Shown: positions 44,677-53,800 of the stretch, piece by piece
Position numbering within the stretch: position 1 is the first letter of the stretch
Layout: the number at the start of each line of letters is the position of its first letter
Assembly: GCA_002337145.1 (NCBI GenBank)
Contig: DDFK01000002.1
Location: 1,612,868 to 1,676,867, forward strand
From: Chitinophagaceae bacterium UBA1930
Lineage (GTDB): Bacteria; Bacteroidota; Bacteroidia; Chitinophagales; Chitinophagaceae
DNA: 64,000 nucleotides
Direction of reading: 5' to 3'
Translations under genes and position numbers: made by a program
The notes under the pieces: model-generated
What the model saw: the letters and a program-made list of their open reading frames with translations, nothing else
What the model was told of the DNA's origin: nothing
Database searches by the model: none

Positions 44677-45246
44677 ATGACAGATATTTCCGAAACCATT
44701 CAAGAGCCCATTGAACATGCAGGGCAAAGCAAGATCAATTCCAAAGTAGCACTCTTTGTGGCCATTACGGCCACTTTTATGGCATTGTGCAATGTAAAGG
44801 ATGGCAATATTGTGCAGGCAATGTCGCAGGCACAGGCACATTCCATTGATGCATGGTCTTACTTCCAGGCAAAAAGTACCAAGCAGTCCATTACAGAAAA
44901 TGCACTTGAACTGTTAAGGGTACAGAACAACCCCGCCAACAATGACATCATCAAAAAATATGAGGAACAGATAACCCGTTACGAAAAAGAAAAGCAGGAA
45001 ATAAAGGCACAGGCCGAAGGCTTTCAAAAAGAATATGAAGACATCAATGTTTTTGATGACCAGTTCGACATGACAGAGGCATTGCTTACCATTTCAATTG
45101 CCATGTTTGGCATTACATCGCTAACGCAAAAAAAATGGCTACTCTATTTTTCCTGCGGTGTAAGCTTATTGGGCATCGTGTTGGGGCTAACGGCCTTCAT
45201 GAAAATATCCCTGCACTCGGATCTTGTATCAAAAATTCTTGGATAG
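44677..45246 (+). CDS. DUF4337-family membrane protein
   Basis: The 189-residue protein has one membrane segment near residues 24-40 and two more near 132-150 and 155-173, separated by a long coiled-coil region (about 70-128, rich in K, E and Q). This is the DUF4337 layout, with KVALFVAITATFMALCNVKDGN early and WSYFQAKSTKQSI in the middle. The function is unknown. It is the last of three genes in one direction. Confidence 0.8.
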   Translation: MTDISETIQEPIEHAGQSKINSKVALFVAITATFMALCNVKDGNIVQAMSQAQAHSIDAWSYFQAKSTKQSITENALELLRVQNNPANNDIIKKYEEQITRYEKEKQEIKAQAEGFQKEYEDINVFDDQFDMTEALLTISIAMFGITSLTQKKWLLYFSCGVSLLGIVLGLTAFMKISLHSDLVSKILG

Positions 45247-45327
45247 TCTCTTCACACAAAATAATAAAGGGATGCAGATGCATCCCTTTAACCCTTCGCT
45301 TTTAAAAAATCACCCTAAAAACAATCT

Positions 45328-45654
45328 TTATGGATAAGTAAACTCGGTTCTTGAATTAAAATACCAGAATCCGGTTTCGCCATTTTTTATAAAAACCAAC
45401 CTATTATTCTTGATAGAAATAATATCGTCATAATCAAACCCACTTACAAACTCCTGCCTCGTATCATTGTTCTTCTTTATCCATTTAAAAGCCCATTTAT
45501 CTTCCTCATTCTTGTATTTGTGAATAATGTCGCAACAATCAGCATTTGAATGATTGCCGTCAAAAACCACAACAATATTTTTTATTTCGGAAGCAACAGT
45601 TAAATGGTTGCTTTCGTACAGCAGGTTAGATAATGTAGCAACGGGTTTAAACAT
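45328..45654 (-). CDS. Hypothetical protein
   Basis: The 108-residue soluble protein has alternating charged and hydrophobic residues and no signal peptide. A DCCDIIHKYKNEEDKW stretch lies near the middle. I recognise no family. It has no close neighbour on its strand. Confidence 0.5.
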   Translation of the reverse strand: MFKPVATLSNLLYESNHLTVASEIKNIVVVFDGNHSNADCCDIIHKYKNEEDKWAFKWIKKNNDTRQEFVSGFDYDDIISIKNNRLVFIKNGETGFWYFNSRTEFTYP

Positions 45655-46020
45655 GGTACAGATTGGGGTTTAGGATTGTCTACAAGACAAACTTAAAAAA
45701 AAATTAAATCTTAAAAAAATATTAAAGAGACTTTTTTTAATTTTTTTTCAAAAACAGCAAACAACAGCAATTTGCCACAAAAACGGGCCTTGCTCAATGG
45801 ATTTTAAAAACTTTGTCTGTAAACGGCTCGTCAAATTATCTCTAATTAGCTTTAAACTACATACATTAATCAAAACACATTCGAAAAGCCCCTGTCCTAC
45901 ACGCAGCCACTATATATTCAGTATATACCTAAGTTTCCACAAAACAGCCCACCGTATTCATTATTAGCCATTAACCCCTATTTTTGCCCACATTTTCAAA
46001 ATAAAGTATATCACTTGCTT
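45655..46020. other. Gene-free AT-rich interval before hppA
   Basis: The interval holds A/T homopolymer runs (about 45690-45760) and a small inverted repeat TATATA-TTCAG-TATATA near 45911-45927. A predicted -7 box TATTTTTG for hppA is at 45979-45986, though no clear -33 TTG precedes it. No ORF, tRNA or riboswitch was recognised. Confidence 0.5.
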
Positions 46021-48432
46021 ATGACTAAGATGTTGTTTTATGCCGTTCCGGCAATGGGCATTATTGGCCTTCTTTACACGTTAATTAAATTTAAGTGGGT
46101 TGCCAAACAGAATGCTGGTAACGACCGCATGAAAGAGATAAGCACCTATATAGCCGAAGGTGCCATGGCCTTCCTGAAATCCGAGTGGAAAATACTGGGC
46201 TATTTCGTAGTGATAGTGGCCTTATTGTTAGGCTTCATGTCGCAAAGCAACGCACACTCGCATTGGAGCATTGCCATTGCATTTGTGCTAGGTGCTGTTA
46301 GTAGTGCCACAGCAGGTTATATAGGTATGATTGCTGCCACCAAAGCAAACGTGCGTACAGCCGAAGCTGCCAAAACCAGCTTATCAAAAGCATTGAATGT
46401 ATCTTTTACAGGTGGTGCCGTTATGGGTCTGGGTGTATCTGGCCTGGCCGTATTGGGATTGGGGGCACTGTTCATTGTGCTTAGGCATTTCTTTGCTCCC
46501 GGGAACGATGCCGAAGGTATGTTGCGTACCATTGAAGTACTGACAGGCTTTAGCCTGGGTGCTGAGAGCATTGCGTTATTTGCTCGTGTGGGTGGTGGTA
46601 TCTATACCAAAGCTGCCGACGTGGGTGCCGACCTGGTTGGTAAAGTAGAAGCAGGCATACCTGAGGACGATCCTCGTAACCCGGCTACCATTGCAGATAA
46701 CGTTGGCGACAACGTAGGCGATGTGGCTGGTATGGGCGCCGACCTGTTTGGCTCTTATGTAGCAACCGTATTGGCTACCATGGTATTGGGCCAAGAAACA
46801 ATTGCCACAGGTGATAAATTCGGTGGACTATCCCCTATTTTATTACCAATGCTAATTGCAGGTGTGGGCATTTTACTTTCAATAGTAGGAACCTTTTTTG
46901 TACGCATCAGCGACAAGGCTGGTATCAGCACAGCAGCCGTACAGAATGCCCTGAATATGGGCAACTGGGGCTCTATGATACTAACCGGTATTGCCTGTGC
47001 GGCACTGGTGTTTTTTGTATTGCCAGAACATATGACCCTACGTGGTTTTGATTTTACCCGTAACGGTGTGCTGGGTGCAATTGCCGTTGGCTTGGGCGTG
47101 GGCGTTCTTATGAGCATCATTACCGAATACTATACAGCAATGGGCAAACGCCCTGTATTAAGCATCATACGCCAAAGTGCCACCGGGCACGCTACCAACG
47201 TTATTGGTGGTTTGGCTGTTGGTATGGAAAGTACCTTGTTGCCAATACTGGTTTTATCTGCCGGTATCTATGGCTCTTACGCTTGTGCAGGTTTATACGG
47301 TGTTGCTATTGCAGCTGCCGGCATGATGGCCACAACTGCCATGCAATTGGCTATTGATGCATTTGGACCTATTGCTGACAATGCAGGCGGTATTGCCGAA
47401 ATGTGCGAACTGCCAAAAGAAGTACGCGAAAGAACAGATGTATTGGATGCAGTAGGCAACACAACAGCAGCAAGCGGTAAAGGTTTTGCCATTGCTTCTG
47501 CAGCTTTGACTGCATTGGCTTTGTTTGCTGCCTTTGTTGGTGTTGCTGGCATTAAAGGAATTGATATTTACAAAGCTGATGTGTTGGCTTGTTTGTTTGT
47601 AGGCGGAATGATACCTTTTATTTTCTCCTCATTATGTATACGTGCGGTAGGCCAGGCAGCCATGGCCATGGTGGAAGAAGTACGCCGTCAGTTCCGTACC
47701 ATTCCTGGTATCATGGAAGGTACAGGCAAACCGGAATACGATAAATGTGTGGCCATTTCTACAGAAGCTTCCATTAAGAAGATGATGTTGCCAGGTGCCA
47801 TTGCCATACTCTCCCCTATTGTTATCGGGTTTGTATTTGGACCAGAAGCCTTGGGTGGCTTTTTGGCGGGTGCAACCGTTAGCGGTGTATTGATGGGTAT
47901 GTTCCAGAACAATGCCGGTGGTGCATGGGACAATGCCAAGAAATCTTTTGAGAAAGGTGTAGAGATAAATGGCGAGATGTTCTACAAAAAATCTGACCCG
48001 CACAAAGCATCTGTAACGGGTGATACGGTAGGTGATCCATTTAAAGATACGTCTGGCCCATCCATGAATATATTGATTAAACTGATGAGCATTGTATCGT
48101 TGGTAATTGCCCCAACATTGGCACAATTGCACCATACAAGCGATGTAAAAGCTGCCGTACCACATAGCAGTATTGTTGATAGGAAAGTGATTGTTACCAC
48201 CAATGACAGCTCTGCCGTAAAAGGCGAAGTGGTTACAACTGCCAGGCAAAATCCGGATGACTTTATTAAGGCCCTTGAAGCCGATGGCCTGATAAAACCA
48301 GGTAAGACCAATATTGAGTGGAAGGAAGGCAAACTGTTTGTAAACGGTATTGAACAACCTAAAGAAACCACTGCAAAATATAGCCAGTACCAAGGTGTGA
48401 ACCTTAGTGTTGAAATTAATGAAACCAAGTAA
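46021..48432 (+). CDS. hppA: Membrane-bound ion-pumping pyrophosphatase (K+-dependent type)
   Basis: The 803-residue protein hydrolyses pyrophosphate and pumps Na+ and/or H+. About 16 membrane helices are visible, with the active-site blocks GGGIYTKAADVGADLVGKVEAGIPEDDPRNPATIADNVGDNVGD and NAGGAWDNAKKSFEKG. The motif GNTTAASGKG has alanine 483 where K+-independent enzymes have lysine, so it belongs to the K+-dependent group; the pumped ion cannot be settled. After the last helix (about residue 690) comes a soluble tail of about 110 residues not found in the minimal enzyme. ATG at 46021 is chosen over a TTG two codons earlier. Confidence 0.95.
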   Translation: MTKMLFYAVPAMGIIGLLYTLIKFKWVAKQNAGNDRMKEISTYIAEGAMAFLKSEWKILGYFVVIVALLLGFMSQSNAHSHWSIAIAFVLGAVSSATAGYIGMIAATKANVRTAEAAKTSLSKALNVSFTGGAVMGLGVSGLAVLGLGALFIVLRHFFAPGNDAEGMLRTIEVLTGFSLGAESIALFARVGGGIYTKAADVGADLVGKVEAGIPEDDPRNPATIADNVGDNVGDVAGMGADLFGSYVATVLATMVLGQETIATGDKFGGLSPILLPMLIAGVGILLSIVGTFFVRISDKAGISTAAVQNALNMGNWGSMILTGIACAALVFFVLPEHMTLRGFDFTRNGVLGAIAVGLGVGVLMSIITEYYTAMGKRPVLSIIRQSATGHATNVIGGLAVGMESTLLPILVLSAGIYGSYACAGLYGVAIAAAGMMATTAMQLAIDAFGPIADNAGGIAEMCELPKEVRERTDVLDAVGNTTAASGKGFAIASAALTALALFAAFVGVAGIKGIDIYKADVLACLFVGGMIPFIFSSLCIRAVGQAAMAMVEEVRRQFRTIPGIMEGTGKPEYDKCVAISTEASIKKMMLPGAIAILSPIVIGFVFGPEALGGFLAGATVSGVLMGMFQNNAGGAWDNAKKSFEKGVEINGEMFYKKSDPHKASVTGDTVGDPFKDTSGPSMNILIKLMSIVSLVIAPTLAQLHHTSDVKAAVPHSSIVDRKVIVTTNDSSAVKGEVVTTARQNPDDFIKALEADGLIKPGKTNIEWKEGKLFVNGIEQPKETTAKYSQYQGVNLSVEINETK

Positions 48433-48451
48433 GTACTTGCTTTATACTAGT

Positions 48452-48484
48452 AAAACCGCTTCAAATTTTTGAAGCGGTTTTTTA
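48452..48484 (+). terminator. Rho-independent terminator of hppA
   Basis: AAAACCGCTTCAAA pairs with TTTGAAGCGGTTTT, followed by TTATT. It lies 20 bp after the hppA stop. Confidence 0.92.
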
Positions 48485-48587
48485 TTGGCATAAACTCTAC
48501 GCCCAAAGTGTACGGTCCTGTTATATTGCTGATGGGTGCGACGCCACTGTAGTTGAACAATGTGCAACTGCCGGTAACATACACAAT

Positions 48588-50882
48588 TTAAAAAGGATAA
48601 CCGATACCGATATTGAATATCAGGTTATTGCTACGCCAAGTGGAACTACCAAAATCTATGTCTTTGATAACCCATTCGCTGCCCCTAGGCAACCAGGGTT
48701 TGCGTAATGGTATTCCAAGGTCCAACCGGATGATGAGTATGCTAATATCCAGACGCAAACCAAAGCCACCGTCAACCGCAAGATCGTTCAGGAACTTGGC
48801 TGTCAGCTTGCCATCATCGCCATACAGCAGGCTGTTCCTTGTCCAGATATTGCCTGCATCCACAAACAATGCCCCACGTAATTTACTGATGATGGGAAAA
48901 CGGAGTTCTGACTGCATTTCCAACTTATAGTCGCCACCAATTTGTGGATAGGCCACTTGCTGCTCGGCTGTAGTAACCACACGGCCCGGCCCCAACTGCC
49001 TTGGCTGAAAGCCACGCAAACCATTGCTGCCACCAATGATGAACTGACGGGAGAAAGGCAGGTAGGCAGAGTTGCCATACGGTATGCCTGCACCTATGTT
49101 TATCCTGTTGGCCAGGTATGTATTGGTGGCCAGTTTGCGGGTATAGCGAAAGTCCATATCTATTTTGCCATATTGTGCAAAGTAGGCACCGATGAGCTTT
49201 TTGCTGAAGGCTGTATCGGGTTTATTGATGAGCCCCATGAGGTTGCCCGCCACATCAACATTGGCATTGAGGTAAAAAATATTCTTGGCCTTGGGGTTGC
49301 GGCTGTTGAATGTGAAATTGTAAAATGAGCCTACAATTATTTCGGGCCTGTTGGCATATTGCAGAACGGGAAACTGGTTTACCTGTTTGAGGTATTCATC
49401 GGAAAAAGCTGTTGCGTTGTTGTAGGTGATGCTAATGGGCGATAGCGTATGTTCTTTGTTGGTGCCTTCTTTCCAGTTGAGATCGTACTGGACACGGAAA
49501 AAGTTTTTGGTATAGAGCAACTGCCTCCTTAGCCATTCATAACCCACTGTGAACTTGGTGAAGGGCGGAAAATAACTGCTTTCCCTGATTTTGAACGGTG
49601 TTATGAAACGTGGTATGGACAGGGACACTTCGGCACCTACACGCCAGTTGTTGTTTACATTTAAACTGTCGTTGCTGGAAACCTCAAAAGCTCCATAGGT
49701 CTTGATGTTAAGGAGTTCGGCCCCTTTCCACAAGTTCCTGTTTTTCCAGTTCAGGTTTACCTGTGCACCCGTGAAGGAGTTTGATTTGGTAAAGGTTCCC
49801 ACTTCGGCACTTACCGTTTTCTTTTTTACAGGCGTCAGGTAATAATATACATCCATACTGCGTGGCTCAACCGAATCGGATGATGGCTGGTACCTGCTTT
49901 TTACAAACTTGAATACGCCCATGTTGATGTAACGGTTGAGGGTCTGGTTGTGTTTGTTGAGATTGTACAAAGAGCCGGGACGGTAGGTTAATGGGCGTAC
50001 CAATGCCTTTGGTGTAAAGTTGTTGATGGTATCTCGTATATAAATGCTATCGTATATGGCAAGCCCATGTTTGGAAGTATCCGGTGGCGGGTTGATTAAT
50101 GTATAGTTGGGAAACAGCGTAATGGAATTGATGGTTTGCGGGAACCTTGCATTGAGCGGTATATCTTTTTTGATGGTGTAGAATATGTTTAGTTGATGCT
50201 TGCCAACAGTGGTATCTACATAGCTTTTGATATAATCGGGACTGAAGTAGTAATAGCCCCTTCTTTTCAGTGCAATATCTACTCGGTTGCGTTCGGCCTT
50301 GATGTTTTCAATATCGAACTGTTGGGCCGTTTTTACAAAGGCATTCTTGTTTTTTATTTTTAAAATGGCGGTGCTTAATTCGGACGAGTCCAGTACCCAT
50401 TTAATGGAATCCACATTGTATGGCCTCGGCACTTTTGCCGTGTACAATGCCGTCATTTTATACCCCTTTATTTTTTTTGAGCTACCGACGGATGATTTAA
50501 AAAAGCCAATGTTTTCGAGGCTTGCCTGCATATTGGCCGTGTTAGCTTCGAGGTTAACGGTAGGGCTTAGTACCGGGGCCTCGCCCAGGCGGTTGCGTAA
50601 CCAGTACCTGAACCCTTTCTGTTTTTTGGGCTCGCCTACGGCATACCAGATAGCCACCTTGTAGGCATACCCAAAAATCATTTTGTTCTTTTTGGGCGAT
50701 GCTATTTTTTCCAACGATTTGCGTATGGGTTTTTCCTTGCTTTTATTGTCGGGCGTCTTCTCTACTTTTACCTTGGCACCATTGTACAGGTAAGTGCCTT
50801 TGGGCAGCTTGTTCTTTATGCTGCACGATGTGATGAAGAGCATACTCATCAACCCAATAAAAATATATCGCCTATATGCCAT
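48588..50882 (-). CDS. BamA/TamA-family outer-membrane lipoprotein (TamL)
   Basis: The 764-residue protein has a lipoprotein signal (lipobox TSC, cysteine 20), POTRA-like repeats (about 30-330) and an Omp85 beta-barrel (about 400-764). The barrel has the lid-lock motif region FIGGSNGLRGFQPRQLGPG, in the place of the VRGF/Y motif, and ends IFNIGIGYPF. A lipid anchor on a TamA relative is a Bacteroidota feature known as TamL. With TamB it should serve outer-membrane protein or lipid transfer. Its start overlaps the tamB stop by one base. Confidence 0.9.
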   Translation of the reverse strand: MAYRRYIFIGLMSMLFITSCSIKNKLPKGTYLYNGAKVKVEKTPDNKSKEKPIRKSLEKIASPKKNKMIFGYAYKVAIWYAVGEPKKQKGFRYWLRNRLGEAPVLSPTVNLEANTANMQASLENIGFFKSSVGSSKKIKGYKMTALYTAKVPRPYNVDSIKWVLDSSELSTAILKIKNKNAFVKTAQQFDIENIKAERNRVDIALKRRGYYYFSPDYIKSYVDTTVGKHQLNIFYTIKKDIPLNARFPQTINSITLFPNYTLINPPPDTSKHGLAIYDSIYIRDTINNFTPKALVRPLTYRPGSLYNLNKHNQTLNRYINMGVFKFVKSRYQPSSDSVEPRSMDVYYYLTPVKKKTVSAEVGTFTKSNSFTGAQVNLNWKNRNLWKGAELLNIKTYGAFEVSSNDSLNVNNNWRVGAEVSLSIPRFITPFKIRESSYFPPFTKFTVGYEWLRRQLLYTKNFFRVQYDLNWKEGTNKEHTLSPISITYNNATAFSDEYLKQVNQFPVLQYANRPEIIVGSFYNFTFNSRNPKAKNIFYLNANVDVAGNLMGLINKPDTAFSKKLIGAYFAQYGKIDMDFRYTRKLATNTYLANRINIGAGIPYGNSAYLPFSRQFIIGGSNGLRGFQPRQLGPGRVVTTAEQQVAYPQIGGDYKLEMQSELRFPIISKLRGALFVDAGNIWTRNSLLYGDDGKLTAKFLNDLAVDGGFGLRLDISILIIRLDLGIPLRKPWLPRGSEWVIKDIDFGSSTWRSNNLIFNIGIGYPF

Positions 50883-53800
50883 CAGTTCTTTTTCTTTTTG
50901 GTAAGCTCACTTAGTTTGTCATAATCAATGGTAAAAGAAAAGGCAATGCCTGTTTCTATAAAGTAACCATCCAGCAAGGCCTCGTATTGGTTGCGGCGGT
51001 ATGCCCTTAGCATGTACTTGCCATCTTTGGAGAGCTTGTAGGTTGTGTTCACATCGGGTATAAACTGCACGTTGTTATTGGAACTGTTCCTACTGCTGGC
51101 ACTGGGGTCGTTGCCTTCTACGGTAAAGCTTTTGCCTACGCTTACATTTAACCGGTCGTTCAGGAAGCTTTTGCTTAATGCCACGCTCAGATCGGTTCTT
51201 TGTGCATTGGGGTCATCGTCCACATTTTTCAGGTTAATGTCAATATCAATACCCTTTACCAAATCGGCCGCAATCTGGTTGATGGCACCGTTCAAGAAAC
51301 TGCTTACGCTTTCGTTGGCAATAATGCTGCTGCTATTGTTGCCATTGCCTGCAAAGAAGTCGCGGCTCTGCTCGCCAATAAACCTGTTAAGCACCAGTAG
51401 GGCAAAAACCTGTTTGTTCATGGCAGATGGGTCGTTGCGTAGCTGCTGTAACTTATTGTCAATGGTATTGGCCATTTCATAGCTTACACCTTCGGCCTTG
51501 TCTTTTATAACAATATCAAAACCCAGTTCTGGTTTCATTACTTCACCCTTAATTTTAAGCAGTACCTGAAAAGGTACTTTCCTTTTGTAGATGGCATTGT
51601 CTGCCGAGGAAGTATTGCTTATTTCGCTGCCTACCAAATCGTAAGCCGATGTGCTGATTTCATAAGCCGCTGTAATATCTGCATAGGCATTTTTAGGGTC
51701 GCCACTTAATGTGATGGTACTACCATCCAACAGGATAAATTTCCGTTTTATGAATTGGTAGTTGAGTTGGTAACTGCCCTTTTTCAAATTATACGTTCCT
51801 GCCAAGGCCAGTGAGCCATTGGGGTTTACACCGGCATTTATCTGTGCCTGTCCCTGCACTTCCAGTTCGTCCCTTGTAATGGGGTCTATCACTACATTGA
51901 ATTTGGCTTCGGGTTCCACCTCAAGGTTTACATTGTACACCAACGAGCCGCCTGCCTCTTCTTTTTTCTGCAAGGCAATTATCTCCTGATAGGTCCTTTG
52001 CGTAAGCAGGTTGGTTACGGAATCCATGTCTATGAATTCTATCACCCCTTCCCTGTCTTTTGCAGATGGCGGTATGTCCTGGCGTACAAAAGTTATTTGC
52101 GTGCCATTCTTAACTGTTGCGTTTCCACCAATTTCGGGTGCGGTTACGGGCCCTTTTACAGTTGCATCAATATCAACAATGGCATTGCCGTATAGCATGC
52201 TGTTATCGGCCGCCGTATTGTTCATTGCATGAAAGCCATCTGCTATAATTGAAAGGTCGCTCACAAAACCTTTTTGCTTGTCCAGTACCAATGAGCCATT
52301 TATTGCCAGTTTATTATTGGTACTGTCTGTAATGGTAAACTCGTTCAATTCTATGTTCGGGTAAATAAAGCCAATACTTTGTTTGTCTATTTTCAGAAGG
52401 GTGCCATAATGTGCGGCAGTGGTCTGTACATTATTGAACGTAAGTTCGCCATTCCATCGCAGGTCACTTGGCGTGCCTGTTATATTGATGGGTCCGGAAA
52501 CCGTACCACTGCTGCGTGCCAGGTTGCCTTGCGTAAAGGGCTGTATGCTTGCCAATGCAATGGGCTGCATATCAACCTTCACATTCATGTTATCAGCATT
52601 GTAGTTACCGCTTATGTCCACATTGTTGCCATTGCCCGATATCTTACCGCTTACGGTTACATTGTTGTTGGCACTTTGTGCCTTCAGGTCCAGATTGCCT
52701 ACATACATGTTTTGATAAAGGATGCTGTCCAACTTTACCGTACCGTCCATAGTGGGTATGGCATTTTTTAAATCGCTCACTTTGATGTCTGCATTCAATG
52801 TGCCTTCCACCTGTAAAGAATCTTTGTTGAATGCAGATGTGATGCTGCTCAATTTGAAGTTGTCTATATCAATGATAATGGGCGATACAGCCGATGCGGT
52901 TTCGTTGTGCAGTGCTATTTTCTGTGTACCACTGCTTATATCGAAGTTCTGGATATTGAAGCCTTCGTTGGAAGTGCGGATCACATTCTGTTCGTTTACC
53001 GACCAGTTCTTGCGGTTCAGCATCAGGTCCTTGCCAAGTGATACATCATAGCCTTCCTCATTGTTTGGTTTAGCGGCAACCGATAATTTGAACTGGTCTT
53101 TCTTGTTTTCGTCTTTTGTGGCAATGGCAGCAGTGATGTTGTTTTTGGAGAAGCCGCCTTTTATGGCTGCATCGTACAACAAAATGCTACCGGCCTTTAC
53201 GGTATCAATGCCTATGTTCACATTCAACGAATCGCCTTTGCCCAATACATTTGCCTGCATTTTACCTACATGCAATGTATTTACCTGCAAGCCAGGCACA
53301 TCCATTTTAACGGTTACCGAACTGTCCTGGTTTGTATTGGTAATGTTGGCATGTATATTTATGGCTTCATCGAAAGCCATGTTCTTTACAAAAGCGGCAT
53401 AGGTATCGTTTGGTTTAATTACAACATTTGCCTGTATGGTTCCTGCAGGAGCTGTCTTGTTTTTTGTTTCTTTATTGGATGCAGTGGTTGATGGCATGAA
53501 CTGGTCCATCACTTGTTGCAACAGTACGGGTATATCATTATAATAAACGGTACTCTTTACATCGGCATCTGCAAAAGGCGATACCACTTGTATGATGGTT
53601 GAATCGTTACGCACAAATGCCAATACAGTTGCACTATCTATCGTTATCTTCTGTTGGTCTTTTTTGATGATGGCACTGTCAATCCTTATGGAAGCATGCA
53701 GGTTCTTTGGCGTGGCATTGTCAATTTCGATATTGGTTGCCGCCATAATGTTCAGCGTGTCTTTTGCAAAACCCAAAGCCAGCAGGTCGGCATTGGCAAC

